Origin: a bacterium
Lineage (GTDB): Bacteria; Planctomycetota; UBA1135; GCA-002686595
Assembly (NCBI GenBank): GCA_024226735.1
Contig: JAAELL010000414.1
Location: 1-54,775 of the forward strand
DNA length: 54,775 bases
Reading direction: 5' to 3'
Shown here: one piece after another, positions 43,958-52,973 of the stretch
Layout of the letters: every line of letters starts with the position of its first letter
Numbering within the stretch: the first letter of the stretch is position 1
The notes under the pieces: model-generated
Told to the model about the DNA's origin: nothing
Database searches by the model: none
The model's input: the letters and a program-made list of their open reading frames with translations, nothing else
Translations under genes and position numbers: made by a program

Positions 43958-44284
43958 ATGAACGATCTCCCCCCCGGCGCCCTCGACCTCCTCGTCCTGC
44001 AAACCCTGCGCGCAGGCGCGCTGCACGGCTACGCCCTCGCGCGACGCATCCAAGCGGCGAGCGACGACGTCCTCACCATCGAGGAAGGCACGCTCTACCC
44101 CGCGCTGCACCGCATGGAGCGGCAGGGTTGGCTCGAGGCCGCCTGGGACCGCACGGACACCGGCCGGCGCGCGAAGTTCTACTCGATCACGCGTTCGGGC
44201 CGGGCGCGCCTGAAGAAGGCGCGCACGGTCTGGGAACGCACGAACGCGGCGATCGCCCGCGTTCTGGAGGCGGAGCCGGCATGA
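43958..44284 (+). CDS. PadR-family transcriptional regulator
   Basis: 108 residues, the usual size of a PadR-s1 protein. Winged-helix DNA-binding domain with LDLLVLQTLRAGALHGYALA, IEEGTLYPALHRMERQGWL and RRAKFYSITRSGRARL. The ATG follows one base after the inverted repeat. Its stop overlaps the start of the membrane protein at 44281 (ATGA). PadR genes are often paired with a membrane protein bearing the same N-terminal prefix domain as the downstream gene. Confidence 0.94.
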   Translation: MNDLPPGALDLLVLQTLRAGALHGYALARRIQAASDDVLTIEEGTLYPALHRMERQGWLEAAWDRTDTGRRAKFYSITRSGRARLKKARTVWERTNAAIARVLEAEPA

Positions 44285-45693
44285 AGGAGCGGCTCGCCCG
44301 GCTCGGGCTCCACTTGCGGGCGCCCGACGCGCGTCCGATCGGCGTCGTCCAGGCCGAGATCGACGAGGAGCTCGCCTTTCACCTGGACGCGTCGGCGCGC
44401 GAGCTCGTGCGCGCGGGCGCCGAGCCCAAGGAGGCCGCGTGCGAGGCACGACGCCGTTTCGGCGACCTCGCAGACATCCGCCGCGCTTGCCGGCGACAGA
44501 AGCTCGGAGAACGCATTGTGATCCAACGCATCCAAATGGTCCTGATCCTGCTCCTGGTGCTGTCGGTCGGCGTCCTGGCCCAGCAATGGTCGAGCACGAG
44601 CCGCCAGCAACAGGACGCGATCCACGCGCTGCGCAACCACGTCGCCGAGCTCTCGCGCGGCACCGGCGGGCTCGCGCAGGCTGCCCCCACCGGGCCCGTC
44701 GAGCACGTCATCTACGCAGTCGGAGACCGGCTGCGGATCGCCAACGTCACGGGCAACCACGAGCCCAACGTGCACGCGACCGTCGCCCGCGACGGCAAGA
44801 TCCTCCTGCCGGAGATCGGCTGGGTCGACATCGCCGGCAAAGCCCGCGAGGACGTCGAGGGGCTGCTCACCAAGACCTACCTGCAGTATTACGAACACGC
44901 CGACATCAAGATCGTCCTCGAGGGTTCCCAGGCCGTGGCGACGCCGCCCATCGAGCACGTCTTCTACGGCGTTGGCGACCGGCTGAAGGTCGTGAACGTC
45001 GCGAGCACCGCTGGGCCCGACGTGCTACTGACGGTCGCCGCCGACGGCAAGGTGCTGTTGCCCGACGTGGGCTGGATCGACGTCGCAGGCGAGACGCGCG
45101 AGGCCGTCGAGGCGCTTCTGACCGAGCGCTACGAGCCCTACTACGAGGACGTCGACATCAAGGTCGTCCTGGATCGATCTCCCCGCGCCCAGGGACGGGG
45201 GTTGGCCGGGCCGGTCGAGCACATCGTCTACGCGGTCGGCGACCGCTTGCTGGTCGCCAACGTCGCGGGCGGGAGCGAACCGGCAGCGCAGCCGACGGTG
45301 GCGCGCGACGGGAAGATCCTCCTACCCGAGCTCGGCTGGGTCCACGTCGCCGGCGAGACCCGCGAGGACGCCGAGGCGCTTCTGACCAAGAGCTACCGGC
45401 CCTTCTACACCGACGTCGACATCAAGATCGTCCTGGCGGGCTCCCGCGCCGGAGCCCCCGCGCCGGTCGCGCACATCGTCTATTCGGTCGGCGACCGGCT
45501 GAAGGTCACCAATGTCAAGCACCGAGGCGGCCCCCAAGCGGTGCAGACCGTGGCGCGCGACGGGAAGATCTTGTTGCCCGAGCTCGGCTGGGTCCACGTC
45601 GCCGGCGAGACCCGCGAGGATGTCGAGGCGCTCCTGACCAAGAGCTACGAGCCCTTCTACACCGACATCGACATCAAGATCGTCTCGATGTGA
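44281..45693 (+). CDS. Membrane protein with permease-prefix domain and four polysaccharide-export-type repeats
   Basis: 470 residues. Residues 1-80 resemble the prefix domain found before FtsX-like permeases that accompany PadR (EIDEELAFHLDASARELV, ARRRFGDLADIRRAC). One membrane helix follows at ~85-100, then no permease. Instead there are four tandem units of ~84-88 residues starting near 139, 223, 311 and 395, each of the form (V/I)xHxxYxVGDRLxVxNV ... DGKxLLPexGWvxVAGxxREdxExLLtxxYxxyYxdxDIKiVL. This pattern matches the Wza-type polysaccharide export domain. It probably projects into the periplasm. The repeats are also visible in DNA (starts 44698, 44950, 45214, 45466). Confidence 0.78.
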   Translation: MKERLARLGLHLRAPDARPIGVVQAEIDEELAFHLDASARELVRAGAEPKEAACEARRRFGDLADIRRACRRQKLGERIVIQRIQMVLILLLVLSVGVLAQQWSSTSRQQQDAIHALRNHVAELSRGTGGLAQAAPTGPVEHVIYAVGDRLRIANVTGNHEPNVHATVARDGKILLPEIGWVDIAGKAREDVEGLLTKTYLQYYEHADIKIVLEGSQAVATPPIEHVFYGVGDRLKVVNVASTAGPDVLLTVAADGKVLLPDVGWIDVAGETREAVEALLTERYEPYYEDVDIKVVLDRSPRAQGRGLAGPVEHIVYAVGDRLLVANVAGGSEPAAQPTVARDGKILLPELGWVHVAGETREDAEALLTKSYRPFYTDVDIKIVLAGSRAGAPAPVAHIVYSVGDRLKVTNVKHRGGPQAVQTVARDGKILLPELGWVHVAGETREDVEALLTKSYEPFYTDIDIKIVSM

Positions 45694-45696
45694 CCG

Positions 45697-46779
45697 TCAG
45701 ATCACCTCGAGCGCGTCGCGATCCGGCAAGGGCGGGAACGGCGTGCTCGGCAACGTCTGATACCAAAACGCGGTCGAGGCGATGTCGTCGCGGCGCCTGA
45801 GAAAACGCTTGGCTCCGTCGCGCCAGCCGAGGCACTGCACGTCGACGCGGATGTCGGTAGCGAAGCGGATCGGGTCGAGCACGTGGAAGCGGTAGAGCCC
45901 GAAGCGCTGCTGGGACTGGTAGAGGCCATCGGGGCGCAGCACCTGCGGCATGCCGAGGTAGGGCGCGCTGAACGCCGTGTACTCACCCTCCGCCTCGAAG
46001 TTGTAGCTGCCGCCAAAGTAGTCCTCGGTCCCGGTGCCGCAGAGCGTCGGATAGGCGTCGTCGCCGTCGAGGTAGACCTTGAGCTCGCCCTCGCCCCACC
46101 AGCCCTGGTCGTGGACTGCCCACGCGAGGTAGGTGCCGACGTAGTGCCCGCGCCCACACACGCCATCGAGGATCACGAAGGGTCCACCGGGCGGATCGAC
46201 GGGACCCGCGCGCCGGAACTGCGCGTGGAAGTAGGCCGCGTCGGCGTCGACTTCGCAGAGCGCGTAGTCGATCTGGTAGAAGGCCGTCAGCGTCTCGGTC
46301 CCGCGATTCTCGAGCGTGATGCGGCAGCCGCCCTGGAACGGCATCGGCCAGAAACAGTTGAAGCCACTGCCAGGGTTGACGTTGACGGGCTGCGCGTTCA
46401 CCTGCGCGTAGCAGCCCCACCCCATGCAGAAGAAGTCCCCCGCGGGAACCTCGACCGACGGGTGCTCTTGCCCGTCCCAGTAGATGCGCACGATCGAGTC
46501 GCGCCAGGCCCCGGTCAGCGTCATCCACACGTGCTGGATGACGCCCGGGCCCTCGATCGCCGCGATCACTCGTGTCGCGCCGGCCGCGATCTCGTCGCAG
46601 GGTGAGATCTTCCAGCCGACGCCCAAGTCCGCCGCCGCGGCGGCGCCGACGCCCTCGGTCGCCCGACCACCGCCGCCCTTCGCCCCCGTGCGGTTCTCTG
46701 CCGTGATCGAGCGCGTTCGCGCGTCGGCGAGACGCGCGAGGTCGCCGAGGCCTCCTCCGATTCCGTTCCAGCCACTCAT
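45697..46779 (-). CDS. DUF2961 (GH172) family glycosidase-like protein
   Basis: 360 residues from the Met at 46779; the longer frame runs antisense through the next gene. Family hallmarks include IEGPGVIQHVWMTLTG, IYWDGQEHPSVEVPAGDFF, VNVNPGSGFNCFWPMPF, FYQIDYAL and GTGTEDYFGGSYNF. The glutamates in these blocks are catalytic in characterised GH172 enzymes acting on difructose anhydrides and D-arabinan. No signal peptide. It converges with the export-repeat gene (3 bases between stops) and is divergent from the toroid-fold gene with nine bases between starts. Confidence 0.87.
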   Translation of the reverse strand: MSGWNGIGGGLGDLARLADARTRSITAENRTGAKGGGGRATEGVGAAAAADLGVGWKISPCDEIAAGATRVIAAIEGPGVIQHVWMTLTGAWRDSIVRIYWDGQEHPSVEVPAGDFFCMGWGCYAQVNAQPVNVNPGSGFNCFWPMPFQGGCRITLENRGTETLTAFYQIDYALCEVDADAAYFHAQFRRAGPVDPPGGPFVILDGVCGRGHYVGTYLAWAVHDQGWWGEGELKVYLDGDDAYPTLCGTGTEDYFGGSYNFEAEGEYTAFSAPYLGMPQVLRPDGLYQSQQRFGLYRFHVLDPIRFATDIRVDVQCLGWRDGAKRFLRRRDDIASTAFWYQTLPSTPFPPLPDRDALEVI

Positions 46780-46788
46780 GCCGGCCGG

Positions 46789-48615
46789 ATGGTACGCTTC
46801 CTCGTCGTGCATGCGCACCTGTTCCTGGCGCTCCTCCCGGCGCTGACCGCCGCCGTCTCGGGCCAAGAGCCAGCGGCTCCCGACGCCGCCGCGATCGAAC
46901 GCGCGGTCGAGCGTGGAGTGGCTCGGATGATCGAGCTCCAGGAGCTCGACGGCTCCTTCCGTTACTCCTGCGCCGCGTTCATGCCGGGCCAGACTTCGCT
47001 CACGGTCTACACGCTTCTGAAGTGCGGCGTGCACGCCGAACACCAGGCGATCCAGCGTGCGCTCGCTTTCCTCGAGACGGTCGAGGCGGAACACGTCTAC
47101 GACACGGCGATGCTGGTGATGATGTTCGCCGAGCTCGACGCCTCCAAGTACCGGCGCGAGATCCAGAAGCTCACGAAGCGGCTGCTCGGCTGGCAGGCGC
47201 GCGGCTTCGCCTACCCCAGCGGGGTCGAAGACCTCTCGAACACACAGTACGGCGCGTTGGCGTTCCGTGCCGCCGAGGCGGCGGGGATCAAGGTGCCGGT
47301 CAAGGCGTGGGAGAAGATCATCGACTACGTCATGACGATGGGCGCCCACACGCCGGTCTCGCCCGGTCGCGGCTGGGCCTACCGCGACGACCGTCACGTC
47401 TCGGGCTCGATGACGGCAGCCGGGGTGAGCGTGCTCGCGATCGCACGCGACGCCCTCGCGTCCAAGGGACGCCTGCGCAGCCGCAAGCTCGACGCGATCG
47501 AAGAGGAGATCCAGGCCGGCCTCGAGTGGCTCGCCGCGAACTTCACGGTGGAGACGAGCTGGCTGCCGACGAACGAGAGGAAGCCGCAGGAGCTCGCCTG
47601 GCGCTACTACAACCTGTACGGGATCGAGCGCACCGGACACCTGCTCGGCATCGACAAGATCGGAACGCACGACTGGTACCGGGAGGGAGCGGCCTTCCTG
47701 CTCGGGCAGCAAGACGAGCTCGGCGGATGGAACACGGCTCCGAAGGAGCTGCAGCCGAACACTTGCTTCGCGCTCCTGTTCCTGCGGCGCGCGTCGGCGC
47801 CGAGGACGGGCGAGAAGTCGGTGCGAGCCAAGACCTACGGCGGCGACGACCCCAGCCACGCCGTTAACCTGCGCGCGGCCGGTGACACGCCGCTGCGAGT
47901 GTGGATCTCGTCGTTCAACGGAACACTGAAAGACGGCGCAGTCGAGCGGGTCGACTACGTCCTCGGCGATGACACGGTCCTGAAGTCAGTCGCCAAGAGC
48001 GCCTCGGGGGACGGACGCTTCGCTGCCGAACTCGAGCTGCCCGGTCCCGGCAAGTGGACGATCCACGCGCGCGCCTACCCGAGCGGAAACGGGGATGCGC
48101 CCCACGACTCGGCCGCCATCGAGGTGCGGGTCGACGAGGTGCTAGCCCCCTGGATGCTGGAGTACGCCCGCGGCCGGAAGCAGAATCTCCTTCTCGCGAC
48201 GACGCTCGACGTCAAGGGCTCGTCGGAGCTGACGCACCAGGGCTGGCGCCCCTCGAACGTCGCCGACGGCCTGCAAACGCGCGGGTGGCTCTGTGCTCCG
48301 GACGACGCTACGCCGTGGGTGAAGGTCACGCTCGACAAACCGCAGCGCGCGAACGTGCTCCTCCTCACCCATGCGAGCAGTCTGCCTTCGACGACGGGCC
48401 AATACGCGCGCGCGACCGAGGTCGAGGTGTACGTCGACGATGAGGACCCCATCCGCGTGTCGATGGGAGCCGACGAACGCCGAAAGACCCGCGTCGAGCT
48501 CGGGCGCCCGCGCAACATCGGGCGCATCGAGGTGCGCATCCTCGGGCGCGAGCCCGGGACCGTCGAAGGGAAGGCCGTCGGGTTCATGGAGCTCGAGCTC
48601 GTGCTCGAGCGCTGA
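46789..48615 (+). CDS. Secreted toroid-fold protein (terpene cyclase/prenyltransferase-like repeats) with discoidin-like C-terminus
   Basis: 608 residues. A signal peptide ends at SGQE (~26). The next ~320 residues are helical repeats of the alpha-toroid type (LDGSFRYSCAAFMPGQTSLT, WAYRDDRHVSGSMTAAGVS, EGAAFLLGQQDELGGWNT), similar to squalene-cyclase and prenyltransferase repeats without their catalytic DxDD or zinc sites. The last ~150 residues resemble an F5/8-type binding domain (NVADGLQTRGW, WVKVTLDKPQRANVLLL). It is a common planctomycete secreted type of unknown function. Its stop abuts the convergent stop of the next gene with no spacer. Confidence 0.8.
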   Translation: MVRFLVVHAHLFLALLPALTAAVSGQEPAAPDAAAIERAVERGVARMIELQELDGSFRYSCAAFMPGQTSLTVYTLLKCGVHAEHQAIQRALAFLETVEAEHVYDTAMLVMMFAELDASKYRREIQKLTKRLLGWQARGFAYPSGVEDLSNTQYGALAFRAAEAAGIKVPVKAWEKIIDYVMTMGAHTPVSPGRGWAYRDDRHVSGSMTAAGVSVLAIARDALASKGRLRSRKLDAIEEEIQAGLEWLAANFTVETSWLPTNERKPQELAWRYYNLYGIERTGHLLGIDKIGTHDWYREGAAFLLGQQDELGGWNTAPKELQPNTCFALLFLRRASAPRTGEKSVRAKTYGGDDPSHAVNLRAAGDTPLRVWISSFNGTLKDGAVERVDYVLGDDTVLKSVAKSASGDGRFAAELELPGPGKWTIHARAYPSGNGDAPHDSAAIEVRVDEVLAPWMLEYARGRKQNLLLATTLDVKGSSELTHQGWRPSNVADGLQTRGWLCAPDDATPWVKVTLDKPQRANVLLLTHASSLPSTTGQYARATEVEVYVDDEDPIRVSMGADERRKTRVELGRPRNIGRIEVRILGREPGTVEGKAVGFMELELVLER

Positions 48616-49287
48616 TCACTCGGCGTCGATCGGCGCGCCGATCGAGAGGACCTGGACCGCTCCAGTCCAAGCGCCGGCGCCGGGCCGGTCGAAGCCGACC
48701 TTGCGCGCCGCGAACGTCAGGGTGTGGTCGGCGCGCACCGTCGCGTTCGACGGCTCGCCCGTGTCGCAGTCGAGGCCCGACGGCAGGTCGACCGCAACGA
48801 CCATCGCGCCCGCCGCGCGCGCGCGCTCGATCGCGGCGATGGCCGCCGCCGCGACGGCTCGCACTTCGCCCTGGAACCCGGTCCCGAGTAGCGCGTCGAC
48901 GATGACACCCGCACCCGCGAAGTCGGCCGCCGCGGCCCGCTCCTCGGCGCCGATGTCCTCGATCGCGAGGCCCATGCGCTCCACGATCGCCCTGTTCACG
49001 GCCGCGTCACCGGTGAGCCGCTCGGCCGAGTGCGTCGCGAGCAAGCGCACGGGAACCGAGCACAGCTCGAGTTGGCGCGCGATGACGTAGCCGTCCCCAC
49101 CGTTGTTGCCGCCCCCACACAGGATCGCGACGGACTTCTGCGGCGGCGCGAGCCGCAGGATGCGCTCGGCCGCGCGCAGCCCCGCGTTCTCCATCAACAC
49201 GATCCCGGGGATCGCGTAGCGTGTCATGGCGCGCTCGTCGACGGCGCGCACCTCCGCGCGCGACAGAGCTCGTGAATCGTGCTTCAT
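48616..49287 (-). CDS. nnrE: NAD(P)H-hydrate epimerase
   Basis: 223 residues from the Met at 49287. It carries the YjeF N-terminal (Rossmann-like) fold: VLMENAG, CGGGNNGGDGYVIAR, DALLGTGF, VDLPSGLDCDTG and TLTFAARKVGF, the complete signature. It interconverts R and S forms of hydrated NAD(P)H in metabolite repair. The dehydratase domain (NnrD) usually fused in bacteria is absent and not found nearby. It starts 16 bases after the stop of the upstream membrane-protein gene on the same strand, so the two may be co-transcribed. Confidence 0.93.
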   Translation of the reverse strand: MKHDSRALSRAEVRAVDERAMTRYAIPGIVLMENAGLRAAERILRLAPPQKSVAILCGGGNNGGDGYVIARQLELCSVPVRLLATHSAERLTGDAAVNRAIVERMGLAIEDIGAEERAAAADFAGAGVIVDALLGTGFQGEVRAVAAAAIAAIERARAAGAMVVAVDLPSGLDCDTGEPSNATVRADHTLTFAARKVGFDRPGAGAWTGAVQVLSIGAPIDAE

Positions 49288-49303
49288 CCGAGTCGCCGCC
49301 CCC

Positions 49304-50752
49304 TCAGAGCCGCCGCCGATAGAGCAGGTAGTCCTCACCGCGTCGATCCGGCAGCTCCTCCAGCGCCGGCTCGAGCACCGTCTCGCCGTAGGCGCTGAAG
49401 CGCCGGATCGGGTAGTACGAGCGCGTCAGCTCCTCGCGCGCGCGCAGCTCGGCGACGAGCGGACGCGCCGCGTGCAGGAGAATGTACTCGGGCCGTAGCT
49501 GGGCCGCGGCGTCGAGGGGCTCCTGGTCGCGCATCGCCTCGCGCCACAGGTTGCCGCCCTCGTCGAAGACGATCCCGCCGCCGAAGTAACCGATGGCACC
49601 GACCTCGGACGCATACAGGAACTGCGCGTCGTCGTCTCCGAAACCCGACTCCTCTGCCCACTCCGCCATCTTTCGGTACACGCCGTCGGTGACGACCGCG
49701 GCGTCGCGCCCGGGGATCGAGAGCGTGATCGCCACCGCGAGCACCGCCCCGACCGGCACGACGGCCCGCGCATCGGCGAGGCGCTCACCGAACCGCGCCC
49801 CGCACCAGTCGATGCCGCGCGCGAGGCCAAGAGCGCCGGCGAAGACGAGCACGTGCACGCGCGGAGCGCCGACCGCGAGGCCAAGCCCCAGGTCGAGCGC
49901 GAAGAGCGTGCAGCCGGTGAGCACCAGCGCCCGGCTCGCGTCTCGCTCGCGCACGAGCGCCACCATCCCCAGCGCTGCCGGTGCCGCGAGCCCCCATGTC
50001 CAAGGACCAGCGAGCGCCGACCAGTCCGCTGCACCGCGCCGTGAACCGAGCAGCGGCAGCTCGGCGAACGGCACCAGGAGTCCGACGTGCATCAACAGGA
50101 CGTACGCCCCCCCCGTGACGAACAGGCCGAGCACGAAGCGCACGAGCTTCACCGTCCGAAGCGGTCCGCCCGGGCCGAACAGGGCGAAGAGCGGCACAAA
50201 GAGCAGCGCCCCCGGCCGCAGGCTGATCGCCAATCCGGATAGGAGCCCGGCGAGGCCGATGGCTCCCGTTCGCGCGGACCAAGTCGCCCACAGGAGTGCG
50301 CACGTCAGAAGCGGCGCGTAGGTCGCCCCCAGACTCGGAGCGGCGAGCGCCGGCAGCGCGGCGAGCACGACGACGAAGGCCACGCAGCGCAGCCGGTGGC
50401 CGCGCCAGAGACTGCACACGATCAACACGGACACGACTTCCGCCGCGACGTTCCACGTCCGCGCCGCCGCGAGCCCCCCGAATCCGAGCCCCTGCAGCAT
50501 CGCGACCAACGAGGCTTGCCCGATGGCCGCCGTGAGAGGCGACTCGATCCACGGCACGGTCGGGTTGAAGACGAGGCCCGCACCATCGGCGAGATTGCGC
50601 GCGTAGCGCAGGACGACGAGCCCCTCGGGGTGCGCGGCGACGCTCCCGATGACGACCAAGCGGGCAACGACGAGCGCGACGACGAGCGCGAGGCACTCGC
50701 CGGCACGCAGTCGCTTCGAACCATCGTTCGCTGTTGTCGTCGTCGGAATCAC
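49304..50752 (-). CDS. Polytopic membrane protein, GT-C glycosyltransferase-like
   Basis: 482 residues with about ten membrane segments and a soluble C-terminal region of ~150 residues. The segment LRYARNLADGAGLVFNPTVP, followed by WIESPLTA, matches the first periplasmic loop of GT-C lipid-linked sugar transferases. In those enzymes RYARNLA is usually preceded by an Asp-Asp pair; here the corresponding residues read HPEGLVVL, so the catalytic acid may be Glu or lost. The donor and acceptor are unknown. Confidence 0.68.
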   Translation of the reverse strand: MIPTTTTANDGSKRLRAGECLALVVALVVARLVVIGSVAAHPEGLVVLRYARNLADGAGLVFNPTVPWIESPLTAAIGQASLVAMLQGLGFGGLAAARTWNVAAEVVSVLIVCSLWRGHRLRCVAFVVVLAALPALAAPSLGATYAPLLTCALLWATWSARTGAIGLAGLLSGLAISLRPGALLFVPLFALFGPGGPLRTVKLVRFVLGLFVTGGAYVLLMHVGLLVPFAELPLLGSRRGAADWSALAGPWTWGLAAPAALGMVALVRERDASRALVLTGCTLFALDLGLGLAVGAPRVHVLVFAGALGLARGIDWCGARFGERLADARAVVPVGAVLAVAITLSIPGRDAAVVTDGVYRKMAEWAEESGFGDDDAQFLYASEVGAIGYFGGGIVFDEGGNLWREAMRDQEPLDAAAQLRPEYILLHAARPLVAELRAREELTRSYYPIRRFSAYGETVLEPALEELPDRRGEDYLLYRRRL

Positions 50753-50830
50753 GTGTTGGAGGAAGCGTAGCGCCCGCCGCGGCGAGAAACCGTGACGGGC
50801 GCGGCGATGGATAGGCGTCGAGGCCTACGC

Positions 50831-51622
50831 TCAGAAGCCCTTCACGCTCGGGACCTTCTTGTAGCACAGGAAGCAGCCGACCCAGCTGATGCCGAGCGAC
50901 ACCGGCACCCAGATGACAGGGTTGGCGCCACTGAGCGCGGTCTGCCCCGTGCCGACCATGAAGAGCAGCAGCGAGAACGACATGTACGTGTTGTGCTTCG
51001 AGCGCTGGCCGGCGACCGCCGGATCGGCCGCATCGGGGCCCTGGCCGTCCTTGATGGCCGTGATGATGCGCTGTTGGGCGGGCCAGATGCGCATCCATAC
51101 GTTCCCCGCCATCGCCGTACCGAACATCGCCGCGACGTGGATGTAGACCGCGCGGCCGGACATGTCGAGCTGGTGGTGCATCAGCGCCGCGAAGCCCACG
51201 GCGATCCCGCCCCAAAGGAGCACGCCGGCGGTGTGCGGCAGGTTCTTGAATATCTGATCGTAGACGATGAACCCGGTGATCAGGATCGCGAACGGGATTC
51301 CCCACTGCGCAGCGGTCGGCCTGACGCCCGAATACTCCGTACCCGGCGCGAAAAAGTTCCCCGTGTGCATGTAATACAGGAGGAACATCAGGACCACACC
51401 GGTGATCCACGTCCACGCGGCTCCCCAGCGGAACCAGTAGAGCGCGCGCGGCATCAGCTCGGGCACGACCTTCTTCTTCGTCTCCGCGTCCATGGTCGCG
51501 GCGAAGGCACCATTGATCCAGTTGAAGAAGTAGAGGACGCCAATCCACAGGACACCGGCGATGAAGTGGATCCAGCGGAAGCTGAGCTGTCCGTGCTCTG
51601 CGAAAAAGGGAATGTTGTCCAT
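50831..51622 (-). CDS. PuuD-like (urate oxidase N-terminal type) membrane protein
   Basis: 263 residues with seven or eight membrane segments. RWIHFIAGVLWIGVLYFFNW and the later MHHQLDMSGRAVYIH and SKHNTYMSFSLL blocks, each bearing histidines within or near helices, resemble the N-terminal membrane domain of PuuD-type urate hydroxylase. The cytochrome c tail that PuuD carries is absent. Urate metabolism genes are not present, so the activity may be different; the conserved histidines suggest haem binding. It lies 175 bases downstream of a cupredoxin-like gene on the same strand, which hints at electron transfer. Confidence 0.65.
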   Translation of the reverse strand: MDNIPFFAEHGQLSFRWIHFIAGVLWIGVLYFFNWINGAFAATMDAETKKKVVPELMPRALYWFRWGAAWTWITGVVLMFLLYYMHTGNFFAPGTEYSGVRPTAAQWGIPFAILITGFIVYDQIFKNLPHTAGVLLWGGIAVGFAALMHHQLDMSGRAVYIHVAAMFGTAMAGNVWMRIWPAQQRIITAIKDGQGPDAADPAVAGQRSKHNTYMSFSLLLFMVGTGQTALSGANPVIWVPVSLGISWVGCFLCYKKVPSVKGF

Positions 51623-51763
51623 GGGTGTGAGGCTGACGTGCGGGCGTCGCGGGAGGGTCTTGTATCCGGCGCAAGCGAGCCGGAGAGGCGGGCGAATCGC
51701 GAATAACCGGCCAAAGCCCCCCGGAGACGAGCGTTTGCGGCCAGGAACTATCCGAAATGAGGC

Positions 51764-51784
51764 CCCTCCGAGTCAAACGGAGGG
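51764..51784 (-). terminator. Hairpin after the cupredoxin-like gene
   Basis: CCCTCCG / CGGAGGG, 7-bp stem with a 7-base loop, 13 bases beyond the stop of the leftward gene at 51798. It may attenuate transcription into the PuuD-like gene. Confidence 0.45.
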
Positions 51785-51797
51785 CTGCGCTGGGGGG

Positions 51798-52715
51798 CTA
51801 CTTCTTCTGGAACGTCAGCTCGAGCGGGGTGTCCACGTTCGAGCTGACGACGACGTTCTTCAGCTTCTTCGGGCGCTTCACCCGGCTGCTCTCGTGCCAG
51901 ATCGTCACGTCGTAGGTCCCGGCCGGCACGCCCTCGATCTTGAACGTGCCGTCTGGCGCGGTCACCGCGAACCAGGGGTGCTCGACGACGCACACGAAGG
52001 CGCTCATCCAGGGGTGGAGGTCGCAGGCGAACAGGACCGGAACTTCCGCGCGATCGAACGTGACGGCCAACGGATCGGAGCCGGGGGCGATCGTCCGGTT
52101 CGGGCCGTCGTTGCGCTTGGCGCTGACGCGCACGTTGTGGGCGAGCGGGTCGGAGTTCTTGGCAAGCACCTTGCGCCCGACCTGCACGCCGACGACGTGC
52201 GGATTGAACATGCATCCGAGCTGGTCGAGCACGAGCGGCTCCGTGCTGGGCGGCGGGATCTTGGACTCGTCGTACTTGCCGCTGATGTAGACGAACGCAC
52301 CGGCGAGCTTGCCGTCGCTCACCACGATCGTCGGCTTGCGCGGCGTCTCGCCGTGCTGGCATCCGGCGGTGCTCTCGATCGCCTCGAGCACGGGCATGGC
52401 CGGGACGCTGCCGTTCCAGAGCGCGACGCCGGAGATCGAGCCGGTCTCGCCGGTGTCGACAGGCTGTGCGGCCTGCACCGGCTCGTCGGCGACCGTCGGT
52501 TCGGGGGTCTGCGCGCCGGCGTTCGCTCCGCCCGACTGACCGGGGTCCGGAGCCGGCCCCGAACCCGTCGAGCGGTTGGAGTACGGCGCTCCACCAGGCG
52601 CCGAGGTCATGGCGCGCTTGACCGGCTCGTCGGATCCTCCGCACGAGGTGCACACGAGGGCCGGGATCGCGAGAGCGAGAAGGAGGGAGGTCAGGGTCGC
52701 TGAGCGTTTTCGCAT
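51798..52715 (-). CDS. Exported cupredoxin-like protein, possible lipoprotein
   Basis: 305 residues from the Met at 52715; the longer frame to 52877 reads through the palindromic repeat element and is rejected. Hydrophobic signal ending in VCTSCGGSDE, with a weak lipobox at Cys25, then a Pro/Gly-rich linker. The C-terminal ~200 residues hold LGCMFNPHVVGVQVGRKVL, SDPLAHNVR and ACDLHPWM, giving His193, Cys231, His234 and Met237 as likely type 1 copper ligands. A carboxypeptidase-regulatory-like tail follows (DGTFKIEGVPAGTYDVTIWH). The repeat element ends only 15 bases upstream of the start, so its promoter may lie in or beyond the element. Confidence 0.78.
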   Translation of the reverse strand: MRKRSATLTSLLLALAIPALVCTSCGGSDEPVKRAMTSAPGGAPYSNRSTGSGPAPDPGQSGGANAGAQTPEPTVADEPVQAAQPVDTGETGSISGVALWNGSVPAMPVLEAIESTAGCQHGETPRKPTIVVSDGKLAGAFVYISGKYDESKIPPPSTEPLVLDQLGCMFNPHVVGVQVGRKVLAKNSDPLAHNVRVSAKRNDGPNRTIAPGSDPLAVTFDRAEVPVLFACDLHPWMSAFVCVVEHPWFAVTAPDGTFKIEGVPAGTYDVTIWHESSRVKRPKKLKNVVVSSNVDTPLELTFQKK

Positions 52716-52730
52716 GACGCCGAGACCCTG

Positions 52731-52893
52731 GTGGTGTGAGTCACTCTTGTGCGGCATTTTGGTCGGTGTGTACGCGTTCGCTGCAAGGCGCAGCGACGAC
52801 GCGACTTCGCTCTGCAAGTCTCGGAGGAGGTGCAACGCGGCAGCGGGCGGGTACGCACCGACCAAAATGCCGCACAAGAGTGACTCACACCAC
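52731..52893. repeat. 163-bp palindromic-ended repeat element, copy 1
   Basis: Perfect 38-bp terminal inverted repeats (52731-52768 and 52856-52893) bracket about 87 bases of imperfectly self-complementary sequence. No transposase is encoded. An inverted, partly diverged copy begins at 54661. The open frame across it (ending KMPHKSDSHH) is a by-product. The structure is that of a MITE or large REP-like element. Confidence 0.85.
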
Positions 52894-52973
52894 TAGCCCA
52901 TTGGCCACCCCGTTAAAGGACTCGGCGCCGGGAGGCGCGGGCGAGCCGTCTCAACCCGCTGGCCACCACGGAA

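Noticed and set aside
44698..45693. DNA tandem repeats as a mobile or minisatellite element
   Set aside because: They are explained by the four protein repeats of the export-domain gene, with frame and motif conserved.
50831..51622. Urate degradation gene
   Set aside because: Only the membrane domain resembles PuuD; the cytochrome tail and any other purine-degradation genes are missing, so a urate role is not claimed.
52716..52877. N-terminal extension of the cupredoxin-like gene
   Set aside because: It is a translation of the palindromic repeat element, and the internal Met at 52715 begins a good signal peptide.
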